DNA from: Rhizobium leguminosarum
GTDB lineage: Bacteria; Pseudomonadota; Alphaproteobacteria; Rhizobiales; Rhizobiaceae
Length of the DNA: 64,000 nucleotides
Reading direction: 5' to 3'
Assembly: GCF_017876795.1 (NCBI RefSeq)
Contig: NZ_JAGIOR010000002.1
Location: 310,001 to 374,000, forward strand
The position numbers and the translations under genes are program-made. The notes below the pieces were generated by a model, which did no database searches, was not told the origin of the DNA, and was given only the letters and a program-made list of their open reading frames with translations. Below, piece after piece: positions 27,309 to 36,508 of the stretch; positions within the stretch are counted from its first letter, which is position 1; each line of letters begins with the position of its first letter.

Positions 27309-30300
27309 ATGCGGAAGGGGACGCCGCTGATGCGGAGAATTCATGTCAGTAATCGTGAGTACCTGAGTACATTTGGTGGAGCGTTAAGTATTTGTCGTGC
27401 ACCCTCTGCCTGGAGCGCAGTCATTGGATCCGCAACGTTAGTATCTTCGACGAGTACCAAGGGTTCCCCATTCTTTGCCAATCAGGGCAGCGCGACCGTC
27501 CAATCCTCCTTCACCGGTACCATCACATCTTCCCTGATATCATCGGGCGACATGCAATCCCCGACCGCGATGTCGCCGCCTGCAGGCGATGGCGGTGTGC
27601 AAGACAGTTCCACGAAGACGGCTGCGGTTGCGACGGTGTTTCAGACGCCCTCCCAGACATTGCAACGCACCGTACTTGGCCCGGATCCGGCCGAGGAGGC
27701 TGCGACGCTGCCCGCCGCTCCCGCGCTTACGGGCGTTGCCAGCAATACCGATACCGGCAGCGGCGAAACGGCGGTGCCTGTGCCTTCTTCCAGCAGTCTC
27801 GCCACGACTTCGCTGCGCCTTCAGGTCTCGATAGCATCCATCTCGGTGGAGACCAGCCTGGACGCTTCTGCTGAGACGACTGCAACCCCGACAGCACTCG
27901 CGGCACCGGCTGCAGCGGCCGCCGCGGCGGCGCCAACGCCCAACAAGATCGCGCTCGAGAACATGAAGCAGGGCAACCCCATCAGCGAATGGGGCCTGGC
28001 GGGCGATGGCGGCGGCACCATCCAGGGCTTTGCCACCGAAATCAGCACCAATATCGGCCAGACGGTCGATTTCAAGATCGCCACCAATTCCACCCATTAC
28101 CGCATCGATATCTATCGCATGGGCTATTACGGCGGCGCCGGCGCGCGCAAGGTCGACTCGATCGAGAAATCGCTGACCACGGCGCAGGTCCAGCCGCATC
28201 CGATCGTCGATATGTCGCTCGGTCTCATCGATTGCGGCAACTGGTCGGTTTCCGCCAGCTGGCAGATTCCTTCTGATGCCGTCTCCGGCGTCTATTTCGC
28301 CAAGCTGGTGCGCGAGGACGGCACCGAGGATGCAAGCATCATCCCCTTCGTCGTGCGCGACGATGCCTCGACCAGCAATATCGTTTTCCAAACCTCGGAT
28401 ACGACATGGCAGGCCTATAATGCCTGGGGCGGCGCCAGCCTCTACTATGGCGAAGTGCCCGTCGATCCGGCTGCCATGATCGGCTACCTGCCCCCGAACT
28501 GCAGCTGCGGCCTGCAGGCGATCGGCCGGGCCTCGGCGGTCAGCTATAACAGGCCGATCATCACCAATACGAGCCCGGTCGGCGGCTCGCATGATTATAT
28601 CTTCGGCGCCGAATCCTCCGCCATCTCGTGGCTGGAACAGAACGGCTACGACGTGTCCTATATATCAGGCGTCGATGCTGCGCGCAGCGGCAGCCTGCTG
28701 CTCAACCATGATGCCTATCTCTCCGTCGGACATGACGAATACTGGTCTGCCGAACAGCGCGCCAATGTCGAGGCCGCCCGCAATGCCGGCGTCAACCTCG
28801 CCTTCTGGAGCGGTAACGAGTGCTACTGGAAGGTGCGCTGGGAAAGCAGCATCGACGGCAGCGGCCAGGCCTATCGCACCATGGTCTGCTACAAGGAGAC
28901 CTGGGGCACGAGCACGGATCCGAGCAATGTCGGCACCGGCACCTGGCGCGATCCGCGCTATGCCGATCCGGGGCAGCAGCCGGAAAATTCGCTGACGGGC
29001 ACGATGTTTACCGTCGACGCCTACCGCTCGGATACGATCTCCATCCCCTACGACTATTCGAACCTGCGCTTCTGGCGCAATACCGCTGTCTCCCAGTTGA
29101 ATGAAGGCGATACCTACAATCTCGTGCAGAACCTGCTCGGCTACGAGTGGGATTCCGATGTCGAGAACGGCTTCCGGCCGGATGGACTGGTCAATCTGTC
29201 TCTCTCGTCCATCTCGGTGGATACCTATCTGCGCGATTACGGCACGACGGTCGGTTCCGCCGTCGCCACTCACAGCCTCACCATGTACCGGGCCGCAAGC
29301 GGCGCGCTGGTCTTCGGCGCCGGCACCGTCTTCTGGTCCTGGGGCCTGAGCGACAACCACCAGGGTGCGACGACATCGACCGATCGGAATGTCCAGCAGG
29401 CGATGGTCAACATGTTCGCCGACATGGGCATCCAGCCGACGACGCTCGATGCAAGCCTCATCCTTGCGACGCAATCAACCGACACGCTGAAGCCAACCTC
29501 TTCGGTCAGTTCGCCGATCGTGGGTGCCTCCTTCCTCGAAGGCCAGCACGTGACGATCACTGGCACGGCGCAGGATTTCGGCGGCGGCATCATTGCCGGC
29601 GTGGAAGTCTCCACCGATGGCGGCCAGCACTGGTTCAAGGCCACCGGACGCGAGAGCTGGAGCTATAACTGGGTCGTCCAGGCGAGCGGAACCTACACGA
29701 TCATGTCACGGGCCGTCGACGACAGCGTCAATATGCAGGCGTCATCGGCGGGCAAGCAGGTTACCGTCACCTTGCCGGGAACGACGGGCCTCTGGACGCT
29801 TGCGGATAAGCCGGCGGTCGAAGTGGCAATCGATCGCGATTCCGTCGAACTTGGCCTGCGCTTTCAGACAACGACGGCAGGCTCCGTGGAGGGCATCCGC
29901 TTCTACAAGGGCTTCTACAATATCGGCGATCATGTCGTCAGCCTCTGGAGCGCCAACGGAACGCTGCTGGCGACTGGCGTGTCCGTCGACGAACCGCTCT
30001 CCGGCTGGCAGACCGTGATGTTCTCCTCGCCGATCCAGATTGCCGCCGGCACGACTTACGTGGCCTCCTATCACACTAATGGATACTACTCCGCCACCCA
30101 GAATTATTTCGGCAGTACCTATGCCAGCGGCGCGCTGAAGGCCGTCGATGGCGGCGGTGTCTTCGCCTACGGCACCACTGCCGGCACGTTCCCCGGCCAA
30201 AGCCCCGGCACCGGCACCAATTACTGGGTCGACGTAGTCTTCGATGCCGGCCCCAACAGCGCCCCGGTCGCGACCGACGATATGGGGCTGACCATCTCAA

Positions 30301-32609
30301 GCAACGATACCGTCGTCATCTCGATCGCCTCGCTTGTCGGAAACGATTCGGACCCCAATGGCGATGCGCTGACCATTTCGGCCGTCGGCAATGCCGTCAA
30401 CGGCACGGTGACGCTGAACAAGCAGAACGGCACCGTCATATTCACGCCGACCAACAATTATTCGGGGCCGGCAGGCTTCACCTATACGCTGTCGGACGGG
30501 CGCGGCGGCACGGATCAGGGCAGCGTCAGCCTCACCGTGAACCCGGGGCCTACAGGGGAAACGCTGTTTACCTCAAGCGAAGGGCCGACGGGCGCAAGCT
30601 TCAACGACGGCCAGGCGATGGAACTCGGCATGAAGTTCGTCGCTTCGTCCAGCGGCATGATTACCGGCATCCGCTACTACAAGGCGGCCGGCGATACCGG
30701 GCCCCATACTGGCTCTCTGTGGACCGCAGGCGGAACGCTTGTTGCGACCGTAACCTTCGCCGACAGTGGATCGGTGAACGGCTGGCAGACCGCGACATTC
30801 GCCAACCCGGTGCATATCGCGGCCGGCACAACCTATGTCGCCTCCTACAGCACCACAGGCTCCTATGTGGCGACGGCAAACTATTTCGCGTCAACCCATA
30901 CCAATGGCTCACTGACGGCGCTCGCCGGCAGCAATGGCGTCTACACGGTCGGGAGCTCGGCATTCCCGACCGCGAGCTACCAGTCGTCGAACTATTGGGT
31001 GGATGTCGTCTTCAACCAGTCGACGACCAATACGGCGCCTGTCGCCGCCAACGACAATGGCTATACGACCTATTCCAACACCGCGCTTTCGATTGCCGCA
31101 GCAAGCCTGCTTGCAAACGACCACGATGCCGATGGCGACCCGCTCAGCATCACCGGCGCAAACGGTGCGGTCAACGGAACGGTGACGTTCAACAGCCAGA
31201 CCAATACGGTGACTTTCACGCCGAACTCGGGCTATACGGGCGTCGCAAGCTTCTCTTATTCGGTGTCGGACGGCCGTGGCGGCACATCGTCGGCAACCGT
31301 CAGCCTCTCGGTCAATTCGCAGCCAGGCGGCGGCGCGACGTCAAGCCTGTTCTCCACCGCCGACACGCCGACGACTGCCGCCGCCAATGACGCCAACTCG
31401 GTCGAACTCGGCGTCAAGTTCATCGCTTCCGCCAGCGGCAAGATCACCGGGCTAACCTATTACAAGAGCGCCCAGGATACCGGCACGCATATCGGCTCGC
31501 TCTGGACCGCGAGCGGCCAGCTTCTGGCGCAGGCGACCTTCATCAGCGAGACGGCCAGCGGCTGGCAGACGGTTTCCTTCACGCAGCCGATCAATGTCAC
31601 GGCCGGCACCACCTATGTGGCGAGCTACCATTCCAACGGCTTCTACTCGGCATCGGCCAACTACTTCACGACCGATCATACGAGCGGCGCGCTGACGGCG
31701 CCGGCAAGTTCGGTCAGCGGCGGCAACGGCGTCTATGCCTATGGCACGGGCAGCCTGTTCCCGACTGCTTCCTACAATGCCAGCAATTACTGGGTCGACG
31801 TGCTCTATCAGCAGGGCTCGCAGAATGCGGTTCCGGTTGCCGCCAATGACAGCGGCTTCTCGACCAATACGGGCACGCCGATCACCATCCAGGCCTCGGC
31901 GCTGCTTTCAAACGATACTGATGCCGATGGCGATCCGCTGACGATCACCGGCGTCAGCGGCGCGGTCAACGGCTCGGTCGCCTATAACGCCCAGGCCCAG
32001 ACGGTGACGTTTACGCCGACAGCGGGCTATTCCGGGCCGGCGAGCTTCAGCTACGCGATCTCGGACGGCAAGGGCGGCACGGCTTCGGCTCAGGTCGCGC
32101 TCACCATCAGTAACGGGGCCGCTGGTCCGGAGCAGAATCTCTTTACCGCCAACGCGACGCCCTCGGTCGTCTCGGTCAACGACAACCAGCAGGTCAATCT
32201 CGGCATGAAATTCCAGGCCGACGCCGCCGGCTGGATCACCGCCATCCGCTTCTATAAGGGCGCCGGCAATACCGGCCCGCACAACGGCTACCTATGGACC
32301 GCATCCGGCACTCTGCTCGGCAGCGTCACCTTTAACAATGAGGCGGCGAGCGGCTGGCAGACCGCGCAGCTCAGCCAGCAGATCGCCATCCAGGCGGATA
32401 CGACCTACGTCGTTTCCTACTCGACCAACGGCAACTACTCGGCGACCGGCAATTACTTCGGCAGCGACGTGACGAACGGGGATCTGAAGGCGCCCGGCGG
32501 CAATAACGGCGTCTATGCCTATGGATCGGGCGGGCTGTTCCCGACCGCCAGCTATAACAGCACGAACTACTACGTGGACGTGGCATTCAAACCGCAGCTC
32601 GCGGCGTAA
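27309..32609 (+). CDS. Giant repeat protein 2: dimethylformamidase-like domain, Ig, four DUF4082, three cadherin-like repeats
   Basis: A 1766-residue paralog of the 18755-25765 product. A low-complexity N-terminus (about 1-210) precedes the dimethylformamidase-like domain (212-710), with LENMKQGNPISEWG, YRIDIYRMGYYGG, GHDEYWS (474-480) and SGNECYW (501-507). An Ig-like domain (about 725-823) and DUF4082-1 (825-980) follow. Three cadherin-like units (NDSDPNGDALTISAV, NDHDADGDPLSITGA, NDTDADGDPLTITGV) then alternate with DUF4082-2, -3 and -4. The last residues, VAFKPQLAA, match those of giant 1. It uses cadherin-like spacers instead of VCBS units. Start ATG 27309 or ATG 27330; neither has a perfect ribosome site. 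Probably a type I-secreted surface protein. Confidence 0.85.
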   Translation: MRKGTPLMRRIHVSNREYLSTFGGALSICRAPSAWSAVIGSATLVSSTSTKGSPFFANQGSATVQSSFTGTITSSLISSGDMQSPTAMSPPAGDGGVQDSSTKTAAVATVFQTPSQTLQRTVLGPDPAEEAATLPAAPALTGVASNTDTGSGETAVPVPSSSSLATTSLRLQVSIASISVETSLDASAETTATPTALAAPAAAAAAAAPTPNKIALENMKQGNPISEWGLAGDGGGTIQGFATEISTNIGQTVDFKIATNSTHYRIDIYRMGYYGGAGARKVDSIEKSLTTAQVQPHPIVDMSLGLIDCGNWSVSASWQIPSDAVSGVYFAKLVREDGTEDASIIPFVVRDDASTSNIVFQTSDTTWQAYNAWGGASLYYGEVPVDPAAMIGYLPPNCSCGLQAIGRASAVSYNRPIITNTSPVGGSHDYIFGAESSAISWLEQNGYDVSYISGVDAARSGSLLLNHDAYLSVGHDEYWSAEQRANVEAARNAGVNLAFWSGNECYWKVRWESSIDGSGQAYRTMVCYKETWGTSTDPSNVGTGTWRDPRYADPGQQPENSLTGTMFTVDAYRSDTISIPYDYSNLRFWRNTAVSQLNEGDTYNLVQNLLGYEWDSDVENGFRPDGLVNLSLSSISVDTYLRDYGTTVGSAVATHSLTMYRAASGALVFGAGTVFWSWGLSDNHQGATTSTDRNVQQAMVNMFADMGIQPTTLDASLILATQSTDTLKPTSSVSSPIVGASFLEGQHVTITGTAQDFGGGIIAGVEVSTDGGQHWFKATGRESWSYNWVVQASGTYTIMSRAVDDSVNMQASSAGKQVTVTLPGTTGLWTLADKPAVEVAIDRDSVELGLRFQTTTAGSVEGIRFYKGFYNIGDHVVSLWSANGTLLATGVSVDEPLSGWQTVMFSSPIQIAAGTTYVASYHTNGYYSATQNYFGSTYASGALKAVDGGGVFAYGTTAGTFPGQSPGTGTNYWVDVVFDAGPNSAPVATDDMGLTISSNDTVVISIASLVGNDSDPNGDALTISAVGNAVNGTVTLNKQNGTVIFTPTNNYSGPAGFTYTLSDGRGGTDQGSVSLTVNPGPTGETLFTSSEGPTGASFNDGQAMELGMKFVASSSGMITGIRYYKAAGDTGPHTGSLWTAGGTLVATVTFADSGSVNGWQTATFANPVHIAAGTTYVASYSTTGSYVATANYFASTHTNGSLTALAGSNGVYTVGSSAFPTASYQSSNYWVDVVFNQSTTNTAPVAANDNGYTTYSNTALSIAAASLLANDHDADGDPLSITGANGAVNGTVTFNSQTNTVTFTPNSGYTGVASFSYSVSDGRGGTSSATVSLSVNSQPGGGATSSLFSTADTPTTAAANDANSVELGVKFIASASGKITGLTYYKSAQDTGTHIGSLWTASGQLLAQATFISETASGWQTVSFTQPINVTAGTTYVASYHSNGFYSASANYFTTDHTSGALTAPASSVSGGNGVYAYGTGSLFPTASYNASNYWVDVLYQQGSQNAVPVAANDSGFSTNTGTPITIQASALLSNDTDADGDPLTITGVSGAVNGSVAYNAQAQTVTFTPTAGYSGPASFSYAISDGKGGTASAQVALTISNGAAGPEQNLFTANATPSVVSVNDNQQVNLGMKFQADAAGWITAIRFYKGAGNTGPHNGYLWTASGTLLGSVTFNNEAASGWQTAQLSQQIAIQADTTYVVSYSTNGNYSATGNYFGSDVTNGDLKAPGGNNGVYAYGSGGLFPTASYNSTNYYVDVAFKPQLAA

Positions 32610-32657
32610 CGCCCACGCGGATGTAAGCCAAGCATGCCGTAAAGAGTGAGAGTATCG

Positions 32658-33890
32658 ATGATGCGTACAGATATCAGATTGCCGGTTACGGTTCTCGCCG
32701 GGTTTCTTGGCGCGGGTAAGACGACTGTCCTCAATCATGTCCTGAGTAATCGTGAGGGTCGTCGGGTTGCTGTCATCGTCAACGATATGAGCGAGGTCAA
32801 CATCGATGCGGATCTCGTGCGCGAGGGGAGTGCGGACCTCTTGCGCACGGACGAGACGCTGGTGGAGCTCACCAATGGATGCATCTGTTGCACGCTCCGC
32901 GAGGATCTCCTGAGCGAGGTGCGGCGGCTGGCAGCCGCCGGCCGGTTCGACTATCTGCTGATCGAGGGCACCGGCATTGCCGAACCGTTGCCTGTTGCAG
33001 CCACCTTCTCCTTCCGCGACGAAAGCGCGGCGGCCCTTTGCGACGTGGCAAGGCTCGACACGATGGTCTGCGTCGTCGATGCGGTCAATCTGCTTGCCGA
33101 TTACCAGAGCGCCGAGTTTCTTGCCGATCGCGGCGAAAGGCGTGACGGGGACGATGAGCGCAAGCTCGTGGAACTGCTCGTCGAGCAGATCGAATTTTCC
33201 GATGTCGTGATCATCAACAAGGCAGGCGACGTGCCCTGCGCCGACCTTGCCGAGGTTCGCCGGGTCGTCGCTGCGCTCAATCCGGATGCCCAGATTGTCG
33301 AGGCAGTCTTCGGCCAGGTGCCGCTCGGCACCATCCTCGATACCGGCCTCTTCAGCGAGGCCAAGGCCGCCCGCCATCCGCTCTGGCACAAGGAGCTTTT
33401 CGGCTGGGGCGACCATGTGCCGGAGACAGAGGAATACGGCATTTCAAGCTTCGTCTATCGCAGCCGGCGGCCCTTCGCGCCGCTAAGGCTCAAGGATTTC
33501 CTCGACAGGAAATGGGCGGGCCTTATCCGCGCAAAGGGTCATTTCTGGCTGGCGACCAGGCCTGATGAGATCGGCCTGCTGTCGATCGCCGGCACCCAAT
33601 GCCGCATCGAAACCAGGGGATACTGGTGGGCCTCCGTGCCGCGGGTGCAATGGCCGCGCTTTCCGCAATTCCGCCAACTCATCGACCGGCATTGGGACGA
33701 TGTCTGGGGCGACCGCCGCCAGGAACTCGTCTTCATCGGTTCGGGCTTCGACAAGGCAGCGATCCGGGCCGCGCTCGACGATTGCCTGACCGGGGAGGAA
33801 ACAGGCTTCGATCCGCAGACCGCCGTCGGCCTTCGCGATCCGTTTCCGGCATGGCGGCACGATATGCACGCATCGGACCGAAAAGTGTGA
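32658..33890 (+). CDS. CobW/COG0523 G3E-family GTPase (metallochaperone-like), copy 2
   Basis: A 410-residue paralog of the 25868-27052 product, very similar over the GTPase domain: [20 protein letters not shown], the CxCC motif in [32 protein letters not shown], and VIINK. The C-terminal half keeps [12 protein letters not shown] and [15 protein letters not shown] 32658 (or 32661) follows a GAGAG site; GTG at 32646 is less likely. The gene sits 48 bases after the second giant gene, repeating the giant-then-CobW order. Its last codons (HASDRKV and stop) lie inside an intergenic-type inverted repeat, so the C-terminal tail was probably acquired from that element. Confidence 0.9.
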   Translation: MMRTDIRLPVTVLAGFLGAGKTTVLNHVLSNREGRRVAVIVNDMSEVNIDADLVREGSADLLRTDETLVELTNGCICCTLREDLLSEVRRLAAAGRFDYLLIEGTGIAEPLPVAATFSFRDESAAALCDVARLDTMVCVVDAVNLLADYQSAEFLADRGERRDGDDERKLVELLVEQIEFSDVVIINKAGDVPCADLAEVRRVVAALNPDAQIVEAVFGQVPLGTILDTGLFSEAKAARHPLWHKELFGWGDHVPETEEYGISSFVYRSRRPFAPLRLKDFLDRKWAGLIRAKGHFWLATRPDEIGLLSIAGTQCRIETRGYWWASVPRVQWPRFPQFRQLIDRHWDDVWGDRRQELVFIGSGFDKAAIRAALDDCLTGEETGFDPQTAVGLRDPFPAWRHDMHASDRKV

Positions 33891-33916
33891 AGCGGTTTTC
33901 GGATAATCCGATGCGT
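33868..33916. repeat. Short inverted repeat of rhizobial intergenic type overlapping a stop codon
   Basis: ACGCATCGGA (33868-33877) pairs with TCCGATGCGT (33907-33916), and inner bases ACCGAAAA and TTTTCGG extend the partial symmetry. The stop codon of the second CobW gene lies within it. The sequence resembles dispersed elements common between rhizobial genes; that assignment is from memory and needs a search. Confidence 0.6.
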
Positions 33917-33963
33917 CGACTCAAAGATGAACAGGTTTTTCACATCAACCAGAGGAGAGAACA

Positions 33964-34266
33964 ATGAGCAGCGAACTTTATGCAGATGGCATCGGTGAAA
34001 TCACCATCACGGGAACGATCGTGCGCATCGACCTGATGTCGCTCTCGGCCACCGATCGCGATGCCAACAACAATCCGACGCCCGTCTTCCGCCAGCGCAT
34101 CATCATGCCGGTCGACGCCTTCGCCAATGCGGTCGATCTCATGCAGAAGGCGCTCGGCGGGTTGGTCGAGGCGGGTGCGGTTCGCCGGATCGGCGATATG
34201 TCGGCTGCGGCGGCTGCCGATATTCAGCAGGCGGGCGCGTCGAACGCCTCGCCGAACTTCAACTGA
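33964..34266 (+). CDS. Small conserved-looking protein of unknown function linked to type I secretion genes
   Basis: A 100-residue protein with no signal peptide or membrane helix, preceded by a good GAGGAGAG ribosome site. It has a beta-rich N-terminal part (GEITITGTIVRIDLMSLSA), a central RQRIIMPVDAFANAVDLMQKAL segment suggesting strand plus amphipathic helix, and an Ala/Ser/Asn-rich tail. I do not recognise a named family. The strand-helix pattern is faintly like DUF3467, but this is weak. It sits between the giant/CobW modules and the ABC exporter, on the same strand, so it could be a cytosolic accessory or chaperone of the secretion process. Confidence 0.75.
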   Translation: MSSELYADGIGEITITGTIVRIDLMSLSATDRDANNNPTPVFRQRIIMPVDAFANAVDLMQKALGGLVEAGAVRRIGDMSAAAAADIQQAGASNASPNFN

Positions 34267-34284
34267 TAAACAGGGTTTGGAGCG

Positions 34285-34308
34285 CTGCGCGTCGATCCGG
34301 ACGCGCAG
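34285..34308 (+). other. Intercistronic hairpin before the ABC exporter gene
   Basis: CTGCGCGTC (34285-34293) pairs with GACGCGCAG (34300-34308) around a six-base loop. It lacks an immediate T-run. It could attenuate or stabilise the transcript between the small gene and the exporter. Confidence 0.45.
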
Positions 34309-34363
34309 AGAACGCCCCGATCTTTAAATCCAAACTTCGGTCTTGTAGTGTTTCGGGTGGGCC

Positions 34364-36508
34364 ATGAGTGGTTTTCTGCATACCAACCTGCACTGTCTAG
34401 CGCTCGTCGCGCGTCATCACGGCGTCGATCTTGCTCCTGAGCGATTGCAGCACGATTATGCCGTCGGCAACGATCCCGTTGCCGTGCGGCAGTTGCTGCG
34501 CATGGCCAAGGATGCCGGCCTCAGAGCCCGGCATCTGACGCTCGGTTGGCGATCCCTGTTTCAGCTCGGCGAGGCCTTTCCGGTGCTCGCTGAACTTTCG
34601 AACGGCAACTGGGTGGTCATCGCCGGCGCCGTCGGGGAGGGCGAGGAGGAGAGAATTCGCGTTCTCGATCCGCTCGCGTCACGCGCCGAAGTGATGATGC
34701 TCAGCGAAGAGCAATTCGCCAAGGCCTGGCTCGGATCGGTGATTCTGCTGAAGCGCAATTATCGCATGTCCGACGAGGACCGGCCCTTCGGCTTTCGCTG
34801 GTTCGTCCCCGAAATCATCAAGCAGCGCAGCTTCTTCCGCGATGTTGCGCTCGCCGCCTTCGTGCTCTACGGGCTGGGGCTGACGACGCCGATCTTCTTC
34901 CAGCTCGTCATCGACAAGGTGCTGGTGCACCAGAGCTATGCGACGCTGACGGTTCTGACTATCGGTATTGCTATCGCGCTGGTCTTCGACGCGACCTTCA
35001 GCTTTCTGCGCCGCTATCTGCTGCTCTACGCGACCAACAGGATCGACATCCGCGTCGCGACACGCACCTTCGGCCATCTGCTCAACCTGCCGATCGCGCT
35101 TTTCGAGCAGGCCTCGGCCGGCGTTCTCGTCAAGCATATGCAGCAGACGGGGCGCATCCGCGAATTCCTGACCGGCCGGCTGTTCCTGACGCTTCTCGAC
35201 GGCGTTTCGCTCTTCGTCTTCGTGCCGATCCTGCTTCTCTACAGCGTCAAGCTGACACTCGTTGTGCTCGGCTTCGCAGCGCTCGTCGGCCTCGTGGTCA
35301 TGATGCTCGTCGGGCCGTTCCAACGCCGCCTGCAAGCGCTTTACCAGGCCGAAGGTGACCGGCAGGCTCTGCTGGTGGAAACCGTGCACGGCATGCGCAC
35401 CGTCAAATCGCTGGCGCTGGAGCCGCGCCAGCGCAAGGTGTGGGACGATTATTCGGCTCAGTCGATCTCCGTGCGGTTCCGGGTCGACAAGATCTCGACC
35501 ATCGCCCAGTCGCTGACCGGGCTGCTGGAGAAGCTGATGAGTGTCGCCATCATCGGCCTCGGCGCGCTCGACGTGTTTAACGGCTCGATGACCATCGGTG
35601 CGCTGGTCGCCTTCAACATGCTCGCCGGCCGGGTCTCCGGACCTCTGGTGCAGATCGTCACCATGGTGCATGAATATCAGGAAGTGGCACTCTCCGTGCG
35701 CATGCTCGGCGAGATCATGAACCAGCGGCCGGAGCAGGCGGGCCGCGGGCGAGGTGTTCGGCCGCATCTGAAGGGCCGCATCGAATTCGACAGGGTCACC
35801 TTCCGCTATGCGGCTGATAGCGCGCCTGCGCTCGACAATGTCTCCTTCGCCATTCCGGCGGGCTGCGTCTTCGGCGTGGTCGGCAAGAGCGGGTCGGGCA
35901 AGACGACGATCACAAGGCTGATCCAGGGACTCTATCAGAGCCAGGAAGGCCTCGTGCGCATGGATGGCTATGACAGCCGCGAGATCGACCTGGTGCACTT
36001 AAGAACCAGCATCGGCGTCGTGCTGCAGGATAGTTTCCTGTTTCGCGGCTCGGTTCGCGAGAATATCGCCGCCGCCAAGCCCGATGCCAGCATCGAGGAG
36101 ATCATGGAGGTCGCCCGCATCGCCGGCGCCGAGGAGTTCATCGAGCGTCTGCCGCGCGGCTTCGACACCATGCTGGAAGAAAACGCCGCCAACCTGTCGG
36201 GCGGCCAGAAGCAGCGCCTGGCGATTGCCCGCGCGCTGATCACCGATCCGAAGCTGTTAATCTTCGATGAGGCGACGAGCGCGCTCGACCCTGACAGCGA
36301 GGCGATCATCCGCGAGAATCTGAGCCGCATCGCCGCCGGCCGGACCGTGGTCATCGTCTCGCACCGGCTTTCGACGCTCGTCGATGCCGATGCCATTCTC
36401 GTCGTCGATCGCGGCAAGGTCGCCGATATCGGCCGGCACGATCAGCTCGTGTCGCGCTGCATGACCTACCGTCACCTGTGGTCCCAGCAAATGAGGCAGG
36501 TCGCATGA
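34364..36508 (+). CDS. Type I secretion ABC transporter (HlyB-like) with C39-like domain
   Basis: A 714-residue inner-membrane exporter ATPase. The N-terminal 130 residues form a C39-peptidase-like domain in which Thr7 stands where peptidases have the catalytic Cys (TNLHCLALVARHHG against the HlyB pattern), so it should bind but not cleave the substrate. Membrane helices run from about 155 to 430, beginning with RSFFRDVALAAFVLYGLGLTTP. The nucleotide-binding domain (about 480-714) has Walker A GKSGSGKTT (507-515), signature LSGGQKQRLAIARAL and Walker B LLIFDEATSALD. The adaptor gene overlaps its stop. An outer-membrane TolC-type partner is not in the window. The obvious clients are the two giant proteins upstream. 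Confidence 0.92.
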   Translation: MSGFLHTNLHCLALVARHHGVDLAPERLQHDYAVGNDPVAVRQLLRMAKDAGLRARHLTLGWRSLFQLGEAFPVLAELSNGNWVVIAGAVGEGEEERIRVLDPLASRAEVMMLSEEQFAKAWLGSVILLKRNYRMSDEDRPFGFRWFVPEIIKQRSFFRDVALAAFVLYGLGLTTPIFFQLVIDKVLVHQSYATLTVLTIGIAIALVFDATFSFLRRYLLLYATNRIDIRVATRTFGHLLNLPIALFEQASAGVLVKHMQQTGRIREFLTGRLFLTLLDGVSLFVFVPILLLYSVKLTLVVLGFAALVGLVVMMLVGPFQRRLQALYQAEGDRQALLVETVHGMRTVKSLALEPRQRKVWDDYSAQSISVRFRVDKISTIAQSLTGLLEKLMSVAIIGLGALDVFNGSMTIGALVAFNMLAGRVSGPLVQIVTMVHEYQEVALSVRMLGEIMNQRPEQAGRGRGVRPHLKGRIEFDRVTFRYAADSAPALDNVSFAIPAGCVFGVVGKSGSGKTTITRLIQGLYQSQEGLVRMDGYDSREIDLVHLRTSIGVVLQDSFLFRGSVRENIAAAKPDASIEEIMEVARIAGAEEFIERLPRGFDTMLEENAANLSGGQKQRLAIARALITDPKLLIFDEATSALDPDSEAIIRENLSRIAAGRTVVIVSHRLSTLVDADAILVVDRGKVADIGRHDQLVSRCMTYRHLWSQQMRQVA

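Noticed and set aside
18755..32609. RTX-toxin or classical calcium-binding adhesin identity for the giant proteins
   Set aside because: No GGxGxDxUx nonapeptide repeats were found. The spacer domains are VCBS/CADG and cadherin-like, and the main domain is dimethylformamidase-like.
34364..36508. Bacteriocin/peptide exporter with leader-peptide cleavage
   Set aside because: The catalytic Cys of the C39 domain is replaced by Thr, no double-Gly leader peptide gene is nearby, and giant proteins are the neighbours.
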